The notes below the pieces were generated by a model. The model saw nothing but the letters and a program-made list of their open reading frames with translations, was not told the DNA's origin and did no database searches. DNA of 64,000 nucleotides, taken from the NCBI RefSeq assembly GCF_025376885.1, contig NZ_JAHUBR010000001.1, positions 1,116,001 through 1,180,000 on the forward strand. The letters run 5' to 3'. The stretch is from Pseudoruegeria sp. SHC-113. Lineage in GTDB: Bacteria; Pseudomonadota; Alphaproteobacteria; Rhodobacterales; Rhodobacteraceae. Shown piece after piece: positions 1 to 7,990 of this stretch. The position numbers and the translations under genes were made by a program. The stretch's first letter is position 1; every line of letters starts with the position of its first letter.

Positions 1-510
1 GCAGCCGTTTTCGGCGCGCTGCTGCCCGACCTGTCGCTCTATCTGCTGGCCGGCGGCGCGATCTATGTGCTGGGGGTGCCGCCGGAGACGGTCTTTGGCG
101 AGTACTACTTTTCCGACAGCTGGCAGACGATCTTTGCCATCGACAACAGCCTGATCCTCTGGGGGGCTTTGTTTGCCCTGTCCCTGGCGTGGGGCGGGGC
201 AGCGCTGCGCGCCTTCGCCGGATCGGGGCTGCTGCACGTGGCCTCGGACTTCCTGCTGCACAACGATGATGCGCGCCGACAGTTCTGGCCTCTGAGCGAC
301 TGGGTGTTCCATTCGCCCGTCAGCTACTGGGACCCGGACCACTACGGCTGGCTCATCGGGCCTCTGGAAATGCTGCTGTGCATCGGCTTGGCAATCGTGC
401 TGTGGCGCCGCTTTCACGGGGTGATTGCAAGGCTCACTGTGCTGCTGCTGCTCGGGCTCGAAATCCTGCCTTGGGCCGTGTTTTTCCTGTTTCTTGGGGG
501 GGGCAGCTAG
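1..510 (+). CDS. Inner-membrane protein, DUF457/YdjM-like, 5' end missing
   Basis: The reading frame is open from the first base, so the N-terminus lies outside the window; the 169 visible codons end at a TAG at 508-510. The protein is hydrophobic with about four membrane segments and short polar loops holding conserved-looking histidines and acids (LLHVASDFLLHNDD, then a WDPDHYG stretch). Histidine/aspartate pairs between membrane segments are typical of the YdjM/DUF457 group, often called membrane-bound metal-dependent hydrolases. I recall roseobacter homologues being mislabelled as cobalamin biosynthesis proteins; nothing here supports that role. Function is unknown. A strong bidirectional hairpin follows it. 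Confidence 0.6.
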   Translation, partial: AAVFGALLPDLSLYLLAGGAIYVLGVPPETVFGEYYFSDSWQTIFAIDNSLILWGALFALSLAWGGAALRAFAGSGLLHVASDFLLHNDDARRQFWPLSDWVFHSPVSYWDPDHYGWLIGPLEMLLCIGLAIVLWRRFHGVIARLTVLLLLGLEILPWAVFFLFLGGGS

Positions 511-540
511 GGCGCTTCTGAAGCGGGAAAGCCCCAAAGA

Positions 541-575
541 AAAAGCGCGTCCCCTTTCGGGGAACGCGCTTTTTG
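541..575. terminator. Bidirectional rho-independent terminator
   Basis: A long inverted repeat starts with AAAAAGCGCG and CCCC and closes with GGGG and CGCGCTTTTT around a four-base loop, with one unpaired base. The A-run on one side and T-run on the other make it work for both strands. It separates the plus-strand membrane protein from the convergent small gene at 597-911. Confidence 0.85.
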
Positions 576-596
576 GGGGCGGGCGGAAGCCTTGGT

Positions 597-911
597 TTAG
601 GCGGCTTCAGCCTGTTGCTGGCGGCGTTCGCTCTCTTCGCGCGACAGCGCTACAGATGTGCGGATGCCTTTGGAAACGAAGTCCATCAGCCCGGAGACAA
701 CCCGCTCGTTGGGGTCGATCCCGGCACAGGACAGCACTTCGCGCCCATCCCGCGAGCGTGCCCACCGGGCGATCTGCTCCGGTCCGTTGCCATATTTTTT
801 GTCGTCGGCAATCGCGTCATCCAGTGCGGCCAGAACGACGGCGGCGAAAAGCTTGCGCGCGCGGTTGCCCTGTTCGTGGTTGAAAGCGGTGCCATCAACG
901 AAATCAGCCAT
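597..911 (-). CDS. Small conserved alphaproteobacterial protein (DUF6280-like)
   Basis: A 104-residue soluble, charged protein with no signal peptide or membrane segment. It begins MADFVDGTAFN and carries AARKLFAAVVLAAL-type helix, a DDAIADDKK acidic-basic patch and WARSRDGREVL. From memory this matches a family restricted to Rhodobacterales and relatives (DUF6280), whose function is not known. The C-terminus is a run of charged and glutamine residues. It is transcribed toward the terminator at 541-575 and stands alone. The family assignment is by recollection and should be confirmed by profile search. Confidence 0.7.
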   Translation of the reverse strand: MADFVDGTAFNHEQGNRARKLFAAVVLAALDDAIADDKKYGNGPEQIARWARSRDGREVLSCAGIDPNERVVSGLMDFVSKGIRTSVALSREESERRQQQAEAA

Positions 912-1056
912 CTCGTCGTCCTTTTTATTCTTGCTCTTGCAATTTTGGCGTTCGGCGAATATCGCGATTTCTGCGCGATTCGGTATCCCAATTATTTCAA
1001 GGGAGCCATGCGCCTAGTGCATAACTGGTGAAGCGGTGTACGGGTTCCTGGGTGAC

Positions 1057-1085
1057 TTGTCAGCGCCTGACGTGCTGTATATAGG
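1057..1085 (+). promoter_or_regulatory. Candidate sigma-70 promoter of efp
   Basis: TTGTCA at 1057-1062 is followed after 17 bases by TATAGG (within TATATAGGG). A start near 1091 would give a leader of about 40 bases before the efp ATG. No clear Shine-Dalgarno sequence precedes that ATG. Confidence 0.45.
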
Positions 1086-1129
1086 GTTGCGCCAATACCG
1101 ATCAACCCTCATTGACATGGTTTTGTTAC

Positions 1130-1693
1130 ATGCCAAAAATCAACGGAAACGAAATCCGCCCCGGCAACGTTCTGGAGCACAACGGCGGCCTCTGGGTTGC
1201 GGTGAAAGTGGATCACGTGAAACCCGGCAAGGGCGGCGCATTCGCCCAGGTCGAAATGAAGAACCTGCGCAACGGCTCGAAACTGAACGAGCGTTTCCGC
1301 AGCGCCGATAAGGTCGAGCGCGTGCGGCTTGAGCAGAAGGACCAGCAGTTCCTCTACGAGAGCGACGGCATGCTGGTCTTCATGGATTCCGAAACCTTCG
1401 AGCAGATCGAACTGCCCGCCGACATCCTCGGCGAGCGCCGCCCCTTCCTGCAGGACGGCATGACGATTGTCATCGAATACCATGAATCTGAAGCACTTAG
1501 CGCCACGCTGCCGCAGAAGGTGACCTGCACCATCGAGCAGACGGAGCCTGTGGTCAAAGGCCAAACGGCGGCGAACTCCTTCAAGCCGGCGATCCTCGAC
1601 AATGGCGTCAAGGTCATGGTGCCGCCCTTCGTCGGCCCCGGTGAAGCTATCGTGGTGAACACCGAAACCATGGAATATTCCGAGCGCGCCTAA
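1130..1693 (+). CDS. efp: Translation elongation factor P
   Basis: The 187-residue product has the usual EF-P length and all three domains: an N-terminal KOW-like domain starting MPKINGNEI, then two OB-like domains ending in [20 protein letters not shown] binds the ribosome between the P and E sites and relieves stalling at proline runs. The modifiable lysine is visible as Lys34 in [10 protein letters not shown], which in many bacteria receives beta-lysine through EpmA/EpmB; those genes are not in the window. The ATG at 1130 is preferred over the in-frame upstream start at 1112 because family members begin MPKI/MATY here. A rho-independent terminator follows directly. Confidence 0.97.
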   Translation: MPKINGNEIRPGNVLEHNGGLWVAVKVDHVKPGKGGAFAQVEMKNLRNGSKLNERFRSADKVERVRLEQKDQQFLYESDGMLVFMDSETFEQIELPADILGERRPFLQDGMTIVIEYHESEALSATLPQKVTCTIEQTEPVVKGQTAANSFKPAILDNGVKVMVPPFVGPGEAIVVNTETMEYSERA

Positions 1694-1723
1694 GCGGCAG
1701 CCTCAGACTGTACGAATGAAGAA

Positions 1724-1751
1724 GGGGCGCGGTTGCGCCCCTTTGTTTTTT
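1724..1751 (+). terminator. Rho-independent terminator of efp
   Basis: GGGGCGC, a four-base loop GGTT, then GCGCCCC and a T-rich tail (TTTGTTTTTT). It lies 30 bases after the efp stop codon. Confidence 0.9.
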
Positions 1752-1851
1752 GCGAGGCTCTGCCTCGCGCTCCGGGATATTTTGACCAAGATGAAGGGGC
1801 CCCTTTCCTCTTGCCAAAAATACCTCGGGGGTGCGGGGGCAGAGCCCCCGC
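1752..1851. repeat. 100-bp compound palindrome with a hairpin in each arm
   Basis: The element is a large imperfect inverted repeat centred at AAGGGG/CCCCTT (1794-1805). Each arm carries its own perfect hairpin at the outer end: GCGAGGC-TCT-GCCTCGC (1752-1768) and GCGGGGGC-AGA-GCCCCCGC (1833-1851). Between these and the centre the arms match as CCGGGATATTTTGACCAAG on one side and, in reverse complement, CCGAGGTATTTTTGGCAAG on the other. It fills the gap between the efp terminator and the ygfZ stop codon. I recall similar ATATTT..CAAGATGAAG elements in intergenic regions of Rhodobacteraceae; no second copy was noticed in this window. Confidence 0.7.
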
Positions 1852-1853
1852 TC

Positions 1854-2600
1854 TTACGTTTGCAGCAGTCGTAACGTTGCGTCACCGGCGCGCAAGGGGC
1901 CGCTCGTTCGGTCAAATCGCAGGTAGGCGAGCGCCTTTTGGCCGCTTTGAGTGAAGAGTGTGCCGGCGGGTTTTCCCTCTGCGGTGATCTCGCTGCCCTC
2001 GGGGGCGGTTCCTTCAATGGCGACCTGTGCAAGTCCTTTGCGCAGCTCGGTTTTGTGCTTCATGCGCGCGGTGACTTCCTGCCCCACGTAGCACCCCTTC
2101 TTGAAATCCACGCCGGAGAGGCGCTCGAAGCCGTTTTCGAGGATGTAGCTTTCGTCCGGGCGCAACTCGATGCCGCTCTCGGGAATCACGTGTTCCACGC
2201 GCAGGGCGTCCCAATTGGTGCCGTCTTCGGGAAGAGCCCCCTCGCTATAGAGCCGCCATCCTAGGGCTGGATGGCGTGGATCAGACAGGGCTCCGTCCGG
2301 TGCGGGGCCGGTGCCGCGCGACATCTTCAGCGGGCTTTGTGCGATCTGAACATCGGCACGCAGGCGATACATCGTCAGTCGTCGCGCAAGATCGGCGGCA
2401 AGTCCCGTGGCCACGTCCAGAAGGATTGCATCGCCTTGCCGGGTCAGGAAGAAATCGGCCAGGTATTTTCCTTGCGGCGAGAGCAGCGCGGCATAGACGA
2501 GCCGCCCCTCCAGCCGGGAGAGGTCATTGGTCACGAGGTTCTGCAGGAAGTCCTCCGCATCCGCCCCGGTGAGGCTCAGGATCGTTCGGTCGCCGGTCAT
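1854..2600 (-). CDS. ygfZ: YgfZ/GcvT-type folate-binding protein
   Basis: A 248-residue protein of the GcvT-like YgfZ family, which binds tetrahydrofolate and helps assemble or repair certain iron-sulfur proteins in the cytoplasm. The family signature around the conserved cysteine, KKGCYVGQE, is intact about two thirds along, preceded by SYILENGFERLSGVDF. The start MTGDRTILSL at 2598-2600 is preceded by GGAGCCCAAG; longer upstream extensions lack family similarity. It is slightly shorter than E. coli YgfZ (326), as is common in alphaproteobacteria. It is divergent from the glycosyltransferase gene 90 bases away. Confidence 0.9.
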   Translation of the reverse strand: MTGDRTILSLTGADAEDFLQNLVTNDLSRLEGRLVYAALLSPQGKYLADFFLTRQGDAILLDVATGLAADLARRLTMYRLRADVQIAQSPLKMSRGTGPAPDGALSDPRHPALGWRLYSEGALPEDGTNWDALRVEHVIPESGIELRPDESYILENGFERLSGVDFKKGCYVGQEVTARMKHKTELRKGLAQVAIEGTAPEGSEITAEGKPAGTLFTQSGQKALAYLRFDRTSGPLRAGDATLRLLQT

Positions 2601-2690
2601 CTTGGGCTCCTCTTGTTCGCGCCGCTTCAATATAGGACAACGCGGGCCGGGCAACAGGCCCCACGCCGCGTCCCCATGAAGGAGTTTTCC

Positions 2691-3371
2691 ATGCGCGCCC
2701 CGATCTCGGTCCTCATTCCGACGCTGGATGCGGGCAAGTCTCTGCCGGATCTTCTGGGTGGGTTGATGGAGGCCAATGCGGAAGGGCTGATCCGGGAAGT
2801 GATCTTCACCGATGGCGGCTCGCAGGATGACACCCGGCGGATTGCCGAGGCCATCGGCGCGCAGTGGATCGCGGGTGTTGCCGGGCGCGGCGGGCAGTTG
2901 GCGCGCGGCGCCGCAGTGGCGCAGGGGGAGTGGCTCTTGGTGCTCCATGCCGACAGCCGCCTTGCGCCGGGGTGGTCGGAAACCGTGGCGGAATTCATGG
3001 GGCAGAAGGATCAGGCGGGCTATTTCTGGCTGCGCTTCGCGGAGGGCGGCGTGCCGGGGGCTTTGGTGGCGCGTTGGGCAAACCTGCGCAGCCGCGCTAT
3101 GGGTCTGCCCTATGGCGATCAGGGGCTTTTGATCCCGCGTGCGCTTTACGATGCCGTGGGCGGCTATCCCGAGATTGCCCTGATGGAGGACGTGGCCATC
3201 GCCCGTGCGCTGAAACGGCAGCTCGCGCCGATTGGCGCCACGCTCACGACCTCTGCCGACCGCTACCGTCGGCAGGGCTGGCTCCGGCGCGGCAGCCGCA
3301 ATCTGATCCTTCTGGCGCGCTATTTGCTGGGGGCCGATCCTGACAGGCTCGCGGCGGCCTACCGGCGCTAG
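2691..3371 (+). CDS. Family 2 glycosyltransferase, TIGR04283-like
   Basis: A 226-residue GT-A glycosyltransferase. The N-terminus ISVLIPTLDAG, the TDGGSQDDT nucleotide-sugar loop, the GRGGQLARGA segment and LHADSRL (metal-binding D-x-D-like position) are diagnostic of the group labelled TIGR04283, named for arsenosugar biosynthesis although most members are uncharacterised. A GAAGGAG sequence six bases upstream fixes the ATG at 2691. The TIGR04282 partner often found beside it is not present here. The C-terminus overlaps the convergent ABC transporter gene by four bases. The donor and acceptor cannot be inferred. Confidence 0.85.
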   Translation: MRAPISVLIPTLDAGKSLPDLLGGLMEANAEGLIREVIFTDGGSQDDTRRIAEAIGAQWIAGVAGRGGQLARGAAVAQGEWLLVLHADSRLAPGWSETVAEFMGQKDQAGYFWLRFAEGGVPGALVARWANLRSRAMGLPYGDQGLLIPRALYDAVGGYPEIALMEDVAIARALKRQLAPIGATLTTSADRYRRQGWLRRGSRNLILLARYLLGADPDRLAAAYRR

Positions 3372-5179
3372 CTGTTTTCTTCGCTGCGGAACTGCAGACG
3401 GTAGAGATCGGCGTAGATCCCGCCGCGGCTGAGCAATTCGTCATGGGTGCCCTCGTCCACCACGCGCCCATGATCCATCACCACGATCTTGTCGGCCTCA
3501 CGGATGGTGGAGAGCCTGTGAGCGATCACCAGTGTCGTGCGTCCCTTGGAGAGCGTCTCCAGCGCCTTCTGCACCTGGATCTCGGATTGGGCGTCCAGCG
3601 CCGACGTGGCCTCGTCCAGCAGCAGGATCGGGGCGTTGCGCACCAGCGCGCGGGCGATGGCGACGCGCTGGCGTTGCCCACCGGAGAGTGCAGAGCCGCG
3701 CGGGCCGGCGTGGGTCTCCACGCCATCGGGCAGTTTGGCGAGGAATTCGCTCACACTGGCCGCATCCAGCGCGGCGCGCAGCTCGTCCTCGGAGATGTCG
3801 GTTCGGCCCAGCGTGATGTTTTCCCGGATGGTTTCGTCAAACAGCAGCGCATCCTGTGTGACGACTGAAAACTGGCTGCGCAGATCCGAGAGCGACAGGT
3901 CCGACACCGGCGTGTCGCCCACCGTCACGCGGCCCGAGGAAGGGTCCACGATCCGGGTCAGCACGTTGAAGATGGTGGATTTCCCTGCGCCGGAGGCCCC
4001 GACGAGAGCGGTCGTTGCCCCGGCCTCGGCGGTGAAGCTCGCGCCGCGCAGCACTTCCACCTCACCGTAGGAGAGGCGCACGTCTTCCAGCGCTATCTTC
4101 GTGCTTGGGAGCGGCAGACTGGCTTTCACCGTGGCCGGAGACAGGATCGTCGGCTCCTCGTCAAACAGGCGGTACAGCCGCTCGAGGCTCGCCGCCGCCA
4201 CCTGCCACGTGCCGGCGATTCCGCCCAACCGGCGCAATGGCTGGAAGGCCAGCGCCATGGCGGTGAAGAAACTCATGAACTCCCCCACGCTCTTTTCGCC
4301 CGAGATGATTTCCTGCCCGCCCACCATGAGCACGCCGAAAAAGCCGATGCCGGTGACGATGTCGATCATCGCGGGGATCAGCGCGCGGATGGCGGCGGTG
4401 CGCACTTCCACACGCACGATGCGGTAGACGATCCGGTCAAACCGGTTGGCTTGATACTCCTCCATCCGGTTCAGCTTGATCGGGTTGATGCCGTGGAAGA
4501 CTTCATCCAGCCGGGTCGACCGTTGAGAAGCGCCTTCGCGCGACTGGCGCGCTTTCTTGCGGATGTAGCGTTGCAGGTAGGCGGTGGGCAGGATCAAAAC
4601 GGGGGCAGCGATGAGCGCCAGCAGCGTCCAGTACCAGTCGATCGCGATGGCCACGGCGAAGAGCGAGATGAGCGAGACGAAATCGCGCCCCACGCCCGAG
4701 ATGATCACCGACCACACGCGCTGCACCGCCACCGTATCGCCCTGCACGCGCTCCATTAGGGAGCCCGGCGGGTTCTTCTGGAAGAAGGTGCTGTCCAGCC
4801 GCATCATGTGTTTGACGAGATCGCTCTGCATCTCGGTCGAAGTGGCCTGCGCGACCTGCGTGAGGATGGCTTTCTGGCTGATGTTGGTGATGGCGCGCAC
4901 GAGGAAGAGGAGCAGGATCGCCATGCCGACCCACCAGAGCGCATCCGCGCGGCCGCCCACGAAAACAAGGTCAAACATCGGCTGCAGCATGTAGCTGAGA
5001 ATGCCCAGCGTGCTGCCCTCAACGACCATCAACAGGCCCGCCAGCGCCATCCACCAGACGTGCTTCTTCAGGTACCCGTGCCAGAGCCGCTTGAGCAGCA
5101 CACGGGAGTCGTAATCGTGGTGGGAAAGCTCGTCTGCCAAGGGGCCGTTCCTTGTGTGGTCCTTGTCCGTGGGACGCAT
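3368..5179 (-). CDS. MsbA-type ABC exporter (fused permease and ATPase)
   Basis: A 603-residue half-transporter: about six membrane helices in residues 40-330, then a complete nucleotide-binding domain. Walker A is GASGAGKST, the signature is LSGGQRQRVAIARAL, Walker B is ILLLDEATSALD and the H-loop reads IAHRLST. Family members (MsbA and related lipid or drug flippases) work as homodimers in the inner membrane. The start MRPTDKDH at 5177-5179 is chosen because the longer frame reads across the divergent promoter region into the next gene. Whether the substrate is lipid A, another lipid or a drug is not decidable from sequence. Confidence 0.9.
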   Translation of the reverse strand: MRPTDKDHTRNGPLADELSHHDYDSRVLLKRLWHGYLKKHVWWMALAGLLMVVEGSTLGILSYMLQPMFDLVFVGGRADALWWVGMAILLLFLVRAITNISQKAILTQVAQATSTEMQSDLVKHMMRLDSTFFQKNPPGSLMERVQGDTVAVQRVWSVIISGVGRDFVSLISLFAVAIAIDWYWTLLALIAAPVLILPTAYLQRYIRKKARQSREGASQRSTRLDEVFHGINPIKLNRMEEYQANRFDRIVYRIVRVEVRTAAIRALIPAMIDIVTGIGFFGVLMVGGQEIISGEKSVGEFMSFFTAMALAFQPLRRLGGIAGTWQVAAASLERLYRLFDEEPTILSPATVKASLPLPSTKIALEDVRLSYGEVEVLRGASFTAEAGATTALVGASGAGKSTIFNVLTRIVDPSSGRVTVGDTPVSDLSLSDLRSQFSVVTQDALLFDETIRENITLGRTDISEDELRAALDAASVSEFLAKLPDGVETHAGPRGSALSGGQRQRVAIARALVRNAPILLLDEATSALDAQSEIQVQKALETLSKGRTTLVIAHRLSTIREADKIVVMDHGRVVDEGTHDELLSRGGIYADLYRLQFRSEENS

Positions 5180-5337
5180 CTGCTTGCGCCCGGCGTCGCC
5201 TTTCCGTCTAGCGGCTCTCGCCAATACAGGCAAGACACGGGCATGGTGCGGGGAAGGCGGGCGGAAAGCGGCACAGGCTGATTGACGCTGCGCTTCAGAG
5301 GCGTAAGGTTCGCCCGACTTTGAAGTGAGGATCCCCG

Positions 5338-6543
5338 ATGAACCTGTCATCCGGCCGCCATTACCTTGCCATTCCGGGCCCCTCCGTGATGCCCGAGCGC
5401 GTGCTGCAGGCCATGCACCGGCCAGCGCCCAATATCTACACGGGCGAGCTGGTGGAGATGGTCGCGGGCATGGTCCCGGATCTGAAGGCCGTGGCGCGCA
5501 CCGAGCACAAGGTGGCGATCTATATCGCCAACGGCCATGGCGTCTGGGAAGCCGCGCTCGCCAATGTCGTGAACCGCGGCGAAAAGGTGCTGGTGCTGGC
5601 CACGGGGCGGTTTGGCCACGGCTGGGGTGAAATGGCGCAGGCCATGGGGATCAATGTCGAGGTGATGGACTACGGCAAGCGGGCCACCTTCGATCTGGAA
5701 GCGGTTGAGGCGCGGTTGCGGGCCGATGCCACGGGCGAGATTCGCGCGGTTCTTGCTGTGCAGGTAGACACCTCCACCTCGGTACGCAACGACATTGCCG
5801 CCCTTCGCAAGGCGATGGACGCTGCCGGCCACCCGGCGCTGCTGATGGCTGATTGCATGGCGAGCCTTGGCTGCGATCTGTTCGAGATGGACGCCTGGGG
5901 CGTGGATGTGATGCTGGCGGGCTGCCAGAAGGGCCTGATGACCCCACCGGGCATGGCCTTCGTCTATTTCAACGAAAAGGCGGCCGAGGCACGCAAGCGG
6001 GTCGAGATCGTCTCCTCCTATTGGGATTGGACGAAGCGCGCCGATCCGGCGGAGTTCTACCAGTATTTCTGCGGCACCGCGCCGACGCACCACCTCTACG
6101 GGTTGCGCGAGGCGCTCACGATGATCGTCCATGAAGAGGGTATCGAGGAGGTGTGGAAGCGCCACGCGGTGCTGTCGCGGGCGATCTGGGCGGCGCTGGA
6201 GCATTGGGGGCAGGATGGCCCGATGGAGATGAACATCGCCGATCCGGCGCTGCGCAGCCATTCGGTGACGGCGGTGCGCATGGGCACGCCCTCGGGCACC
6301 GATCTGCGCAACTGGATGTCGCAGAACGCCGGTGTGACGCTGGGCATCGGCCTTGGCATGGCGGACCCAAAAGATCCGGCCTGGCACGGGTTTTTCCGCA
6401 TCGGCCATATGGGCCATGTGAACAGCCAGATGGTGCTGGGGGTGCTTGGTTCTATTGAAACGGGCCTGCGCGCGCTCAACATCCCGCACGGGAAGGGCGC
6501 ACTAGAGGCGGCCACGCGGGTGCTGGCGGAAGCGCAGATCTGA
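5338..6543 (+). CDS. Class V aminotransferase, serine/alanine-glyoxylate type
   Basis: A 401-residue PLP enzyme with the fold of the alanine-glyoxylate/serine-glyoxylate aminotransferases. The N-terminus HYLAIPGPSVMPERVLQAM, the ANGHGVWEAALAN cofactor loop, LMADCMASLG (PLP-pyridine aspartate) and the Schiff-base lysine in GCQKGLMTPPG are all visible. Such enzymes move amino groups from serine, alanine or aspartate to glyoxylate, in serine-cycle, photorespiratory or beta-hydroxyaspartate routes. The bhc partner genes of the last route are not nearby, so the amino donor is open. The ATG follows GTGAGGATCCCCG. The gene stands alone between divergent neighbours. Confidence 0.88.
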   Translation: MNLSSGRHYLAIPGPSVMPERVLQAMHRPAPNIYTGELVEMVAGMVPDLKAVARTEHKVAIYIANGHGVWEAALANVVNRGEKVLVLATGRFGHGWGEMAQAMGINVEVMDYGKRATFDLEAVEARLRADATGEIRAVLAVQVDTSTSVRNDIAALRKAMDAAGHPALLMADCMASLGCDLFEMDAWGVDVMLAGCQKGLMTPPGMAFVYFNEKAAEARKRVEIVSSYWDWTKRADPAEFYQYFCGTAPTHHLYGLREALTMIVHEEGIEEVWKRHAVLSRAIWAALEHWGQDGPMEMNIADPALRSHSVTAVRMGTPSGTDLRNWMSQNAGVTLGIGLGMADPKDPAWHGFFRIGHMGHVNSQMVLGVLGSIETGLRALNIPHGKGALEAATRVLAEAQI

Positions 6544-6564
6544 CAAAGGGTCGGCGGAAGCCGT

Positions 6565-6741
6565 TCACGCGCGGGAGCGACGCCAGTCCAGTAGCTTGTT
6601 CATCCCCCAAGAGATCGCCAGAGCGGCGAGCAGGCCGAGCCAGGCCCAGATCACCAGCAGGGTGGAGAACAGCAGCACGCCCGCCGAAACCAGAAACGGC
6701 GTGGTGTAGTTTTCGACCGGTTTGACGGGGTGTTCCTGCAT
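6565..6741 (-). CDS. Small membrane protein, two helices
   Basis: A 58-residue protein starting MQEHPVKPVENYTTPFLVSAG, with a membrane helix at roughly residues 14-32 and a second at 35-50, ending in a positive tail WRRSRA. AGAGG eight bases upstream supports this ATG; a GTG at 6799-6801 would add 20 residues of no obvious type. Short proteins with the ENYTTPFLV motif occur in roseobacters without known function. It lies between the class V aminotransferase (convergent) and the HisC-like aminotransferase upstream on the same strand. Confidence 0.65.
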   Translation of the reverse strand: MQEHPVKPVENYTTPFLVSAGVLLFSTLLVIWAWLGLLAALAISWGMNKLLDWRRSRA

Positions 6742-6814
6742 GCCGTACGCCTCTGACCACTTGTGAAAACAGTAGCCGATCAGGGCCGTCTGGCGAGTCA
6801 CATTGTTGCGCGCC

Positions 6815-7936
6815 TCAGGCCTCGGCGGCTTTCAGCGCTTCGGGTAGTGCCTGCGCGACCTTTTCCAGATCCTGCGGTCGGCCTGCGGAAATCCGGATGC
6901 AGCGTTCCTGCGGGGCCACGAAGGGCATCCGCACGAAGACATCCTGCGCGATCATTTCGGTGAGCACCCGGCGGGCATAATCGCCATCGCGTCCGCAATC
7001 CACGGCCACGAAATTCGTGGCACTGGGCAGGGCGGAAAGGTCATTGGCTGCCGCAATACGGGCAATCTCGGCGCGGGCGGCCTCGACTTGAGAAATGACG
7101 CCGCGCAGGTAGGTTTGGTCCGCCAGTGCCGCCAGCGCCCCGGCCTGCGCGATGCGGTTCACGCCGAAATGGTTGCGGATCTTGTTGAAGGCGGTGGCCA
7201 GTTCCGCCGCACAGATCGCATAGCCCACGCGCGCGCCGGCCATGCCGTAAGCCTTTGAAAAGGTGCGCATGCGGATCACGCGCGGATCATCTGCTACCAG
7301 CGGCGGGGCGGTGCCTTCGGGGGCAAACTCCACATAGGCTTCATCGAGCACCAGCAGGCAGCCCTCGGGTAGGGCGTCGATCATGGCGCTGATGGTCTCG
7401 GCTGCATGCCACGTGCCCATGGGGTTGTCCGGATTGGCGAGATAGACGAGTTTCGCGCCGGTTTCGCGCGCCTTGGCAAGGAGCGCCTCCGGGTCTTCAT
7501 GATCGCCTTTGTAGGGCACTTTGTGCAGCACACCGCCAAAGCCCGCGACGTGGAAGTTGAACGTGGGGTAAGCGCCTTCTGAGGTGACGACGGCATCGCC
7601 TTCCCCGATAAAGAGCCGCACGAGGTAGCCCAGAAGCCCGTCGATCCCTTCGCCCACCACGATATTGGCCGGGCTCACGCCGTGATGTGCGGCCAGCGCG
7701 GCCTTCAGATCGTGGTTTTCCGGATCGCCATACATCCACACACCACTCGCGGCCTCGGCCATGGTGGCGATGGCCTTGGGCGAGGGGCCGAAGGTGCTTT
7801 CATTCGCACCCAGCCGCGCGGCGAAGGCGCGGCCCCGCGCGCGCTCCTGCGTCTCCGGGCCGACGAAGGGCACGGTGGCGGGCAGGCTTTCCACGAGGGG
7901 CGTGAAACGGGGCGGGGTGTGGCGCGGTGCTGTCAT
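6815..7936 (-). CDS. HisC-like class I/II aminotransferase
   Basis: A 373-residue fold-type I PLP enzyme closest in pattern to histidinol-phosphate aminotransferases: RLGANESTFGPSP near the N-terminus, YLANPDNPMGTW, LVLDEAYVEFAP, the Schiff-base lysine in TFSKAYGMAGARVGYA, and the C-terminal RISAGRPQDLEK with the carboxylate-binding arginine. HisC converts imidazole-acetol phosphate to histidinol phosphate and many paralogues act on aromatic amino acids. There are no other his genes around, so the exact role is uncertain. The same strand carries an MFS exporter 54 bases upstream. Confidence 0.82.
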   Translation of the reverse strand: MTAPRHTPPRFTPLVESLPATVPFVGPETQERARGRAFAARLGANESTFGPSPKAIATMAEAASGVWMYGDPENHDLKAALAAHHGVSPANIVVGEGIDGLLGYLVRLFIGEGDAVVTSEGAYPTFNFHVAGFGGVLHKVPYKGDHEDPEALLAKARETGAKLVYLANPDNPMGTWHAAETISAMIDALPEGCLLVLDEAYVEFAPEGTAPPLVADDPRVIRMRTFSKAYGMAGARVGYAICAAELATAFNKIRNHFGVNRIAQAGALAALADQTYLRGVISQVEAARAEIARIAAANDLSALPSATNFVAVDCGRDGDYARRVLTEMIAQDVFVRMPFVAPQERCIRISAGRPQDLEKVAQALPEALKAAEA

Positions 7937-7990
7937 GGCGGCAAGGAAAACGGAATTCCGCCGCCCGGCGCAAGCGGGAAAACGCGGTGA

